Shown piece by piece: positions 26,737 through 34,645 of a stretch of 36,917 bases of DNA. The notes under the pieces are model-generated. The model did not search any database, had not been told where the DNA came from, and saw nothing but the letters and a program-made list of their open reading frames with translations. How positions within the stretch are numbered: the first letter of the stretch is position 1; every line of letters begins with the position of its first letter. Source of the stretch: an uncultured Prevotella sp. (GTDB lineage: Bacteria; Bacteroidota; Bacteroidia; Bacteroidales; Bacteroidaceae); contig USJX01000024.1 in assembly GCA_900555035.1 (NCBI GenBank), positions 1 through 36,917 on the forward strand, read 5' to 3'. The translations under genes and the position numbers were made by a program.

Positions 26737-28425
26737 ATGAAAATATTCAAGACATACAAAATACAGGCACTAGCCGCCATCCTGGCGGCTCTGTGCTACT
26801 CTTCCTGCTCAGACAAGTGGGATGAGCATTACGGTGAGAACTCGGAGGGAATAGTTAATGCTACCCTTTGGGAAGCCATCAGCGGCAATGCCGACCTGAC
26901 CAACTTTGCCAAGGTGGCAAAGGCTTGCGGATATGACCTGGCATTGGACGGAAGCCAGACTTTCACGGTTTTCGCTCCCACCAACAGCAGTCTGAGTGCT
27001 GAGCAGGCCGACAGTTTGGTGAATCTCTATAACGAGCAGAAAGCGGCAGGTGTGAAAACGGCAGAAAATCCGGTGGTGAAGCAGTTCCTGCAGAATCACA
27101 TCGCCCTCTACAAGCAGTCGGTGTCTTCAGTCACCTCCGATTCCCTGGTGATGATGAACGGCAAGTATCAGCCATTCTCCTCATCGGCTATCGGTGGCGA
27201 AAGCTATGAAACCAAGAATGAACTTTACAATAATGGTATCTTATATACCATCAATGGCAAGGTGAAGTATGAGCCGAATGTGTTTGAGTACCTGGCGATG
27301 GACCATGAGCTTGACAGCGTTTATCAGTTCATCAACCGTTTCGGAAAATATGAGTTTGATGCCAATCAGAGTGTTCCTGGAAGTATCGTGGATGGCAAGA
27401 CGCAGTATCTTGATTCGGTGATGGTGTATAATAACAGGTTCTTTGATTCTTATGGTAAATTGAGCGCAGAGGATTCCACCTACTGGTTGCTTGCTCCTAC
27501 CAATGCGGAATGGAAGCGTATGGTAGAGGAATATACACCTTATTTCAATTTCGACACGAAGGTGGAAAATCGTGATTCCCTGCAATATACGCTTACCCGC
27601 CTGATGATACTGAACAGTGCCATCTTCAACCGCAGCGGAAACAAGGATGAGGCTTTCCGTGATTCAGCCGTTTGTACAATGGCAGAGTCGGATACTTATT
27701 ATACGCTGTACTCTAACGAAAAGCGAACAGGTATATTCTACCGTCCGTTTGATGCAGGAGGCATTTTTGAGGGAACCCAGGATATTGCCCTGAGCAACGG
27801 ACATGTGCGCAAGGCTTCCAACTTCCGCATTACTCCTTACGACAACGTCTTGAAGAAGTTGCTGGTGGAGGCGGAGAGTACCTTCAACCTGGATACTCTG
27901 GATAATGCCATCGACCCTTACACCGTGCGCAATGTGCCTACTAACAATCCTTTCTATGGAAAAATCTCCAACAATTCGTTTGCAGAGATTGCTCCTAAGA
28001 GTTTGGGCTCCCAGCCTACGGTGACTTTCAATATTGATAATGTCCTGTCAAAGGTGGGTTATGATATTTATGTAGTCTTTGCCCCTGCGTTGGCATACGA
28101 TACCCTGGCTACCGATGAGCAGCGACTGCCGGTGAAGTTTAAGACTCGCATCGGCTATCAGGCTAGCGGTGCTACCGTTTGGGAACGTCCGGTTTCTTCT
28201 GTTACGAAGCCAGATGTGGTAGATACCGTCAAGGTGAAGAGCAACTATAAGTTCAAGACTTCGGGCTACGGCTTGTCGCAGGGACTGCCAAAAATCAAGA
28301 TTTTCACCGATGTGTCAAGTAATCAGACATCCAAGTATCAGACTACCATGCGCATCGACTGCATCATCGTTCGACCACATGATGCCCCTGTGAGTGAAGC
28401 TAGGGAAATCAAGATTTCTTATTAA
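26737..28425 (+). CDS. Lipoprotein with two FAS1 domains
   Basis: Lipoprotein of 562 residues; YSSC places the lipidated cysteine at C24. FAS1 motifs occur at FTVFAPTNSSLS (about residue 76, with VVKQFLQNHIALYK downstream) and YWLLAPTNAEWKRM (about 249). The region about 390-560 is beta-rich and has a repeated PVKFKTRIGYQASG/IKIFTDVSSNQ pattern resembling the C-terminal sandwich of the preceding FAS1 protein (both end in strand-loop-strand with a D-x-x-x-x-P close). It may be a diverged duplicate of that gene. The ATG at 26737 lies 22 bp after the previous stop; an open extension upstream lies inside the preceding gene. It precedes the second SusC by 23 bp. Confidence 0.72.
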   Translation: MKIFKTYKIQALAAILAALCYSSCSDKWDEHYGENSEGIVNATLWEAISGNADLTNFAKVAKACGYDLALDGSQTFTVFAPTNSSLSAEQADSLVNLYNEQKAAGVKTAENPVVKQFLQNHIALYKQSVSSVTSDSLVMMNGKYQPFSSSAIGGESYETKNELYNNGILYTINGKVKYEPNVFEYLAMDHELDSVYQFINRFGKYEFDANQSVPGSIVDGKTQYLDSVMVYNNRFFDSYGKLSAEDSTYWLLAPTNAEWKRMVEEYTPYFNFDTKVENRDSLQYTLTRLMILNSAIFNRSGNKDEAFRDSAVCTMAESDTYYTLYSNEKRTGIFYRPFDAGGIFEGTQDIALSNGHVRKASNFRITPYDNVLKKLLVEAESTFNLDTLDNAIDPYTVRNVPTNNPFYGKISNNSFAEIAPKSLGSQPTVTFNIDNVLSKVGYDIYVVFAPALAYDTLATDEQRLPVKFKTRIGYQASGATVWERPVSSVTKPDVVDTVKVKSNYKFKTSGYGLSQGLPKIKIFTDVSSNQTSKYQTTMRIDCIIVRPHDAPVSEAREIKISY

Positions 28426-28448
28426 TCCTTCTTAATTACGTATATACA

Positions 28449-31400
28449 ATGAACAAATATATTATATTCGGTTTGTCTGCCTTGATGCTGGGTGCAAATG
28501 GTGCATTTGCGCAGAGCGAGGCTACCACCTCAGGTCAGTTGGAGAAGACTGTGAAGGCGGTGAAGCGTTATCCTTCCCGTAAGGTGAAGGGATGTGTCGT
28601 CGATGCCGCCACTAAGTTGCCTGTTGCCGGAGCCTTGGTAAGTGTGGGCGAGATTCAGGGCTATAGTGTGCTCACCAATTCTAAGGGTGAATATACGCTG
28701 GATGTCCCTTTGGTAGCCTCTTCTCTCCTGGTTACTGCTCCTGATTACAATGTCACCAAGATAGGATTGGTAAACGATGAGGTGCAGAAGAAAGCCTCTC
28801 TCTATTCCACGGTTTTCGCGGCAGAGTATAGTGAAGACAATAATGTCACTGCCATGCAGAAAGCCACTGGCTTCCAGTATTCCACTGCCTCCAGCATAGA
28901 GGAGGAAGTTCAGAAGCGTCTGGGTGCCCAGGTGCGCACGGTGGCCCGCAATGGCAACCCTGGCGTAGGAGGTGTGATGTTTATGAACGGCTTGAATTCG
29001 CTCAACGTCAATGCGCAGCCGCTGATAGTTGTGGATGGCGTTATCTTCGACCAGCAATATAGTCGCCTGATGCTGCACGATGGCTTTTACAATGATATTC
29101 TTGCCAATATCTCGCCAACCGACATCGAGGAGGTTTCCGTGCTTCGTAATGGTACGGCTCTCTATGGTGCCAAGGGTGCCAATGGTGTTATTGTCATCAA
29201 GACACGCCGCAGCCACAGCATGGCAACCAGAATCACGGCAAGCTTGTCAACGGGCATTACCACCAAGCCTAAGTTCTACGATATGATGGATGCGTCGCAG
29301 TATAAGAGCTATGCTTCTGATCTGCTGGCTACCACCCGCACCAAGATTACCAACTTCAAGTTCCTCAACGAGGACCCTACCTATTATTATTATCCTCAGT
29401 ATCATAACAATACCGACTGGAAGGATGGGGTGTATCGTAATGCCCTCACCCAAAACTATAATATCAATGTAGAGGGTGGTGATGATGTGGCAGACTACAA
29501 TCTGAGCTTGGGCTATGTGGCCAATCAGACTCCATTGAAGTTTAACAACCAGAACCGCTTGAACATCCGATTCAATGCAGATATTCGACTGACTAATAAG
29601 TTTAGCGTGGCATTTGATGCCTCTTTTACCAACCAGACCCGCAATATCCGCAACGATGGCGCACCGGAGAGCTATGACGAGGGTACTCCTACCGCTCCTT
29701 CGTTCCTGGCTTATGTCAAGAGTCCGATGCTGAGTCCATACGCCTATGCCAATGGCGTGTTGAGCAACAGCTATCTCGACATCAGCGACGAGACCTATCT
29801 GGACGAGGCCTTGGCAAAATATTCCAACTATAATTATAAGTTGGGTAATCCATACGCCATCAATGAGTATGCTGATGCTGAAAACAAAAACCGTTGGGAG
29901 AATTCCATGGTCAACTTGGCTATTACGCCTAAGTTCCAGTTTAACAAGCATCTCTTTGTGAGCGAGCATTTCAGTTATAATCTGGTTAATACCAACGAGA
30001 AGTATTATATCCCAATCAGCGGTGTGCCTGATTACTATGTGGGCAGCGTAGGTGCCTACCGCGAGAATGAGGTGCGCTCGCTGTTCTCCAAGCAGAACTC
30101 CGTGATGAGCGATACCCGCATCGACTGGAGCAACCGCTATGCGGCTCATGCCATCCATCTCTTTGCTGGAGCACGCATCAACTGGGAGAGCTACACGCTC
30201 AACAGTCAGCTGGGTTACAATACCGGTAACGACAAGACTCCGTTCATCTCCAGTTCGTTGTTGAACGTGAAGACCTCTGGTGCCAATGACAACTGGACAT
30301 CCATCGCCTGGTATGCGCAGGCTGAGTACAACTATCTGCAGCGCTATTACTTGCAGGCCAACCTCACCACCGAGGCCTCTTCCCGATTTGGCAAGGATGC
30401 CGATGGCGCCTTGAATATGCTGAATGCCGCCTGGGGCGTTTTCCCGGGAGTGCAGGCTGCTTGGGTAGCCAGCAATGAACCTTGGTTCAAGGTGCCGGGC
30501 ATCAACTATCTGAAACTGAGTGCGGGCTATGATGTAAGTGGCAACGATGATATTGATTATTATGCTGCTCGCAGTTATTTCTCAGCAACCAAGTTCCTGC
30601 AGACCGTTTCAGGACTCGTGTTCGACAACATCGGCAACAACCACCTGAAGTGGGAGACTACCAAGAAGTGGAATGTGGGCTTGGAGACGAATTTACTCAA
30701 CAACCGGTTGAACTTGCGCCTCAACTACTTTAATAGCCGCACCGATGATATTCTCACCTACCAGTCGCTGAGCTATGTGTCTGGTTTGGATAAGAACTGG
30801 TGCAATGGTGGCTCCTTGAAGAATAGCGGTTACGATGTAACAGCTATAGGCAAGGTTATCAATACCCGAAACTTTGCCTGGGAGTTAGGCGGTAGCATCG
30901 GTCATTACAAGAATGAAATCGTCTCTTTGCCAGAAGGCAAGGAATATATTGACAACACGGTGTATGGTGCCACGATAAGAACCCAGGTGGGCAAGCCTGC
31001 CAATCTGTTCTATGGCTATCGCACGGCAGGAGTGTTCAAGAGCACGGAGGATGCTCAGGCAGCCGGTCTCTATATCATTGGCGACAACGGAATGGACAAA
31101 AACTATTTCGGTGCTGGCGATATGCAGTTTGTTGATAAGGATGGCAATCATATAATCAATGCCAAGGATTGCGAGGTGATAGGTGATCCTAATCCGGATT
31201 TCTATGGCAATATCTTCACCTCCTTTGCCTACAAGCGTTTCCGCCTTGACTTCAACTTCAATTACAGCGTGGGCAATGATGTTTACAACTACATGCGCCA
31301 GCAGTTGGAGTCAGGCAGCCGTTACATGAACCAGACCACGGCTGTGAGCAAGCGTTGGCAGAGCGAGGGACAGGTGACAGACATACCTAAGGTAACCTTC

Positions 31401-31682
31401 CAGGACCCAATGGGCAACGGTCGTTTCTGCGACCGCTGGATAGAGGATGGCAGTTATCTGCGCCTGAAGACCGTTACCTTGAGTTACTCTTTGCCAGTGA
31501 ACTCCACCCTGCTGCAGGGCTTTCAGTTCTGGATTCAGGCAAACAATCTGTTTACCTGGAGCAAGTATCTGGGCAGCGATCCTGAGTTTACGATGACCTC
31601 AGCCGTGATAGGACAGGGCATCGACCTGGGACAGTTGCCGCAGTGCCGCAGCATATTGGCTGGTGTAAAGATCAATCTCTAA
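28449..31682 (+). CDS. susC: SusC-family TonB-dependent transporter, second copy
   Basis: Outer-membrane transporter of 1077 residues, clearly different from the first copy. Signal peptide about 1-21 (GAFAQ); carboxypeptidase-regulatory-like domain about 43-120 (VKGCVVDAATKLPVAGALVS); plug about 140-257 (NAQPLIVVDGVIFD, LYGAKGANGVIVIKTRRS); barrel to the C-terminus (LAGVKINL). I could not find an obvious TonB box between the regulatory domain and the plug, unlike in the first copy. Paired with the SusD gene 39 bp downstream. Two SusC/SusD pairs in one operon suggest that two different breakdown products of one substrate are imported. Confidence 0.93.
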   Translation: MNKYIIFGLSALMLGANGAFAQSEATTSGQLEKTVKAVKRYPSRKVKGCVVDAATKLPVAGALVSVGEIQGYSVLTNSKGEYTLDVPLVASSLLVTAPDYNVTKIGLVNDEVQKKASLYSTVFAAEYSEDNNVTAMQKATGFQYSTASSIEEEVQKRLGAQVRTVARNGNPGVGGVMFMNGLNSLNVNAQPLIVVDGVIFDQQYSRLMLHDGFYNDILANISPTDIEEVSVLRNGTALYGAKGANGVIVIKTRRSHSMATRITASLSTGITTKPKFYDMMDASQYKSYASDLLATTRTKITNFKFLNEDPTYYYYPQYHNNTDWKDGVYRNALTQNYNINVEGGDDVADYNLSLGYVANQTPLKFNNQNRLNIRFNADIRLTNKFSVAFDASFTNQTRNIRNDGAPESYDEGTPTAPSFLAYVKSPMLSPYAYANGVLSNSYLDISDETYLDEALAKYSNYNYKLGNPYAINEYADAENKNRWENSMVNLAITPKFQFNKHLFVSEHFSYNLVNTNEKYYIPISGVPDYYVGSVGAYRENEVRSLFSKQNSVMSDTRIDWSNRYAAHAIHLFAGARINWESYTLNSQLGYNTGNDKTPFISSSLLNVKTSGANDNWTSIAWYAQAEYNYLQRYYLQANLTTEASSRFGKDADGALNMLNAAWGVFPGVQAAWVASNEPWFKVPGINYLKLSAGYDVSGNDDIDYYAARSYFSATKFLQTVSGLVFDNIGNNHLKWETTKKWNVGLETNLLNNRLNLRLNYFNSRTDDILTYQSLSYVSGLDKNWCNGGSLKNSGYDVTAIGKVINTRNFAWELGGSIGHYKNEIVSLPEGKEYIDNTVYGATIRTQVGKPANLFYGYRTAGVFKSTEDAQAAGLYIIGDNGMDKNYFGAGDMQFVDKDGNHIINAKDCEVIGDPNPDFYGNIFTSFAYKRFRLDFNFNYSVGNDVYNYMRQQLESGSRYMNQTTAVSKRWQSEGQVTDIPKVTFQDPMGNGRFCDRWIEDGSYLRLKTVTLSYSLPVNSTLLQGFQFWIQANNLFTWSKYLGSDPEFTMTSAVIGQGIDLGQLPQCRSILAGVKINL

Positions 31683-31721
31683 TCGTAGCAGAATTCATCA
31701 AACATTATAAAGCAATCAATT

Positions 31722-33473
31722 ATGAAAAAAGTAACATATATCCTTATATGGGTGCTGTTGGGAGGGGTGAGCGCCATGTTTACCTCTTGCGGAGATTTTC
31801 TCGACCAGGAGTCTGATAGAGTCATCTCTGCCGACAAAGACCGTCTCAATGCAGCTTCTGATACACTGTATTCAGTGATAGGCATCATGAACAAGTTGCA
31901 GGCTTTGTCCGATCGCACCATTCTTCTTGGAGAATTGCGTGGCGACCTCTCAGAAGTGCAGGACATTGCCTCCGCTGATTTGCGTGAGTTGGCCAATTTT
32001 AATATCTCAACCGAGAATAAGTACAATGCTCCCCGCGATTATTATGCGGTCATCAACAATTGCAACTATTTCCTGGCCAAGGCAGATACCATGGTAAAGA
32101 ACAGCAAGAATGAGCGCATCTTTGCCAAGGAGTATGCTGCGGTGAAGGCTTTCCGTGCCTGGACTTACCTGCAGCTGGTGCTAAACTATGGCAAGGTTCC
32201 ACTCATCACGACACCTATTCTTACCAAGGACGATGCGGACAGGCAGTATGAGATGAAGGACATCCAGGGCATTTGCAATTATTTTGCAAGCGACATTGCT
32301 CCGTATGCCAACGTGGAGACACCCAACTATGGAACCATCCGCGGCAACGACTCCAAGTTGTTCTATTTCCCTATCTATGTGCTGATGGGTGACATGAACC
32401 TTTGGGCAGGCAATTATCGTGAGGCTGCGCTTTGCTATTATAAGTACATCAATAGCAGAAATGGTTCAAACTCTTCTTATCCTATAGATAAAAGAACTGT
32501 GAGCTGGTCTTCGAGTGATAGTAAATGGCGAATGATAGAAGATGGTTGGAGTTCGGATTTCCAGGTGGAGTCGAATTCTGCCACTTCGGAGCTCATCACA
32601 GAGATACCTGGAGATTCCATTCCTGCCGAGGGCAATTACAGTGAGTTGAAGAACCTGTTCAGTTCGTCGGCAAGCAACAACTACAAGGTATCCATCATGC
32701 CTTCAGTGGCGTTGCGCACGCTCTCCCAGGCTCAGAAGTATTGTCATCTCAATGCAGATAAAGAAGTGATTTATGCGCCTGATAATTTGAAAAATAACAG
32801 AAAGGGCGACCTCAGATACCTTTCTGCTGTATCTAACTACAGTGGAATATTAGGAGAAGATTATGTGATCAACAGCAAATATTCAAGTCGCAATGTTCAC
32901 ATTTATCGTCGCACCATGGTTTATCTCCGCTTGGCAGAGGCGTTGAACCGTGCCGGTTTCCCACGTTTTGCCTTTGCCATTCTGAAGACGGGCGTCAACA
33001 ATGATGTGATTGAGAATGATATTTTGCCTTATTATCCGGAGGAGGAAGCATTCTTGAAGCAGTTTGATTTCCCGACTTCGAAATATAAACTCCGTACCAA
33101 GTCGGAAGGCTCTGATGAAAATACGGTTGGTATTCATTCCAAAGGCTCTGGCTGGTCGGAATATAACGATTTCTATGTTTATCCTGAAAGGGATAACATG
33201 GCTGAGGAGCAGGATGCCGTGGAGGATTTGATTGTTGATGAGGGTGCCTTGGAATTTGCTTATGAGGGTACTCGCTTCTACGACTTGATGCGTGTGGCAT
33301 TGCGTCGCAATAATCCTGCTTATCTTGCCGACAAGGTGTATGCTCGCCAAGGTGAGGACAAGAAGGATGTAGTGAAGAGCCTGATTAAGTCTGATTTGAA
33401 CAATATATCCAGCTGGTATCTCAACTGGGATGGAAAAGTAGGCTTGGGTTCTCTTTTCAAGGATGGGAAATAA
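31722..33473 (+). CDS. susD: SusD-family glycan-binding lipoprotein, second copy
   Basis: Surface lipoprotein of 583 residues partnering the second SusC. Lipobox FTSC gives C23, followed by GDFLDQESDRVIS as in many RagB/SusD proteins. N-terminal helical repeats (AVINNCNYFLAKAD, AVKAFRAWTYLQLVLNYG, VPLITTPI) and the C-terminal motif (LEFAYEGTRFYDLMRVALRR) are canonical. Last gene of the operon; a hairpin terminator follows 38 bp after the stop. Confidence 0.93.
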   Translation: MKKVTYILIWVLLGGVSAMFTSCGDFLDQESDRVISADKDRLNAASDTLYSVIGIMNKLQALSDRTILLGELRGDLSEVQDIASADLRELANFNISTENKYNAPRDYYAVINNCNYFLAKADTMVKNSKNERIFAKEYAAVKAFRAWTYLQLVLNYGKVPLITTPILTKDDADRQYEMKDIQGICNYFASDIAPYANVETPNYGTIRGNDSKLFYFPIYVLMGDMNLWAGNYREAALCYYKYINSRNGSNSSYPIDKRTVSWSSSDSKWRMIEDGWSSDFQVESNSATSELITEIPGDSIPAEGNYSELKNLFSSSASNNYKVSIMPSVALRTLSQAQKYCHLNADKEVIYAPDNLKNNRKGDLRYLSAVSNYSGILGEDYVINSKYSSRNVHIYRRTMVYLRLAEALNRAGFPRFAFAILKTGVNNDVIENDILPYYPEEEAFLKQFDFPTSKYKLRTKSEGSDENTVGIHSKGSGWSEYNDFYVYPERDNMAEEQDAVEDLIVDEGALEFAYEGTRFYDLMRVALRRNNPAYLADKVYARQGEDKKDVVKSLIKSDLNNISSWYLNWDGKVGLGSLFKDGK

Positions 33474-33511
33474 TATTCAAAGACATCATGTCTTAGTGGA
33501 TATGTAAACGG

Positions 33512-33549
33512 AAATCGTCTGTAATAGGAATATTGCAGGCGATTTTTTG
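33512..33549 (+). terminator. Terminator of the SusCD operon
   Basis: Stem 33512-33521/33536-33545 (AAATCGTCTG against CAGGCGATTT, one wobble), 14-base loop, then a T run. It lies between convergent genes and could also stop the leftward signal peptidase transcript, as the other strand ends in A/T-rich sequence too. Confidence 0.85.
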
Positions 33550-33566
33550 TTGTTTTTGAACGATTC

Positions 33567-34415
33567 TTATAAGATGGTTTTGCTTACGATACCGATTATG
33601 TATTCGTCAGGAACAAGTCCCCAATATCTAGAGTCGTTGGAATCTAAAACATTGTCGCCTGCCATGAAATAATAATCATGTCTGAATCGATGTGTGGTGA
33701 AAGGTTTGCCGTCTTGGTAAACATGTTTTTGCTCCCAGTTGATAACCACGTTTTTTTGTGTTTCATATTCCAATAAGATTTTATATAAAGCTGCATTTTG
33801 TGGAGTAATTTTTATAAGGTCTCCTTTCCTAGGGATATAATAAGGTCCAAAGTCCTTAATGGTCCACATGGGCAGATGGTCGTCAAAAGGTATGGCTCTT
33901 AAGGCTCCTGGTGCTATGAAAGAGTCTGGAATGGATTTCAAGGCTAGCTGTTGCTCTCTATAGCCTAGGATGCCCTGGTAGTTATTATTATGATATACGC
34001 CATTGGTGATGCTGATGCTGTCTCCAGGTAAGGCGATGCAACGTTTGCAAAACACATAGTTGATGACAAATTTAATTTGCCATTCCTTATTGGGCATGTT
34101 GAATACCACAATGTCATTGTGTTTGATGGAACGATAACCTTTGGTACGAAAGCATTTCAGGTTTACGCCTTCCTTGCTGAACTGGAAGTCTTTGTATATG
34201 CGTGCTCCCATCAAGGTTTTGTTGACGAAGATTCTATTGCCTGGATGTAGTGTTGGGAGCATCGATTCAGACGGAATTATGAAAGTATCAGTGATGAATA
34301 TACGTATAACGAGCCACACGCCATAAAGCATGCTGCTTGTGGCTATGGTCAGAAGGAAAAAGCGAATCATCTTTTCCGTCCATTTTTTGATGTCATGTAA
34401 TCTGTTATGTGTCAT
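33567..34415 (-). CDS. lepB: Signal peptidase I, compact form
   Basis: Inner-membrane serine protease of 282 residues that removes signal peptides from exported proteins. One N-terminal membrane segment (about 18-42). The catalytic Ser is S51 in PSESMLPTL and the Lys general base is K124 in CKRCIALPGDSI; box E is present as MAGDNVLDSNDSRYWG near the end (about 252-267). Between them lies a moderately sized beta domain. All key residues are kept, so it should be active. It is shorter than the main LepB of many Bacteroidota as I recall it, so it may be an extra copy. Transcribed leftward from its own promoter, divergent from the TPR regulator. A link to PUL protein export is only suggested by position. 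Confidence 0.92.
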   Translation of the reverse strand: MTHNRLHDIKKWTEKMIRFFLLTIATSSMLYGVWLVIRIFITDTFIIPSESMLPTLHPGNRIFVNKTLMGARIYKDFQFSKEGVNLKCFRTKGYRSIKHNDIVVFNMPNKEWQIKFVINYVFCKRCIALPGDSISITNGVYHNNNYQGILGYREQQLALKSIPDSFIAPGALRAIPFDDHLPMWTIKDFGPYYIPRKGDLIKITPQNAALYKILLEYETQKNVVINWEQKHVYQDGKPFTTHRFRHDYYFMAGDNVLDSNDSRYWGLVPDEYIIGIVSKTIL

Positions 34416-34439
34416 ATATGAAAATCTTGGGTACGTTTA

Positions 34440-34471
34440 CAAAGGTAATAAGAAAAAACTTTATAACCAAA
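34440..34471 (-). promoter_or_regulatory. Promoter of the signal peptidase gene
   Basis: Minus strand: TTTG (34468-34471), 20-bp spacer, TACCTTTG (34440-34447). It gives a short leader of about 20 bases. It carries no ACGAT site at the position used by the PUL promoters, so this gene is probably outside the regulon. Confidence 0.65.
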
Positions 34472-34560
34472 TGTAATGAGTACAAATAGTACACAATGCG
34501 AAAGAAAATGAAATATTGGGTATAAAAATAAGTACTATTGGGCTATTCGTTGCATGCCTT

Positions 34561-34624
34561 AGACGATTCTTTTATGTTTTAGAACGATATTGTTATTAGC
34601 TTCTGACTATTTTTCATACTTTTG
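34561..34624 (+). promoter_or_regulatory. Promoter and operator of the TPR-HTH regulator gene
   Basis: Best example of the shared operator: AGACGATTCTTTTA (ACGAT at 34563-34567) and AGAACGATATTG (ACGAT at 34584-34588), 21 bp apart, with the second ending exactly 28 bp before the -7 box TACTTTTG (34617-34624). The -33 box is poor. The layout suggests self-activation or control by another PUL regulator. Confidence 0.65.
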
Positions 34625-34645
34625 CCCCAAAAAATGAAACTAAAT

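Noticed and set aside
33559..33573. ACGATTCTTATAA resembling the shared operator
   Set aside because: It lies over the end of the signal peptidase gene between convergent genes, with no -7 box 28 bp downstream and no partner 21 bp away.
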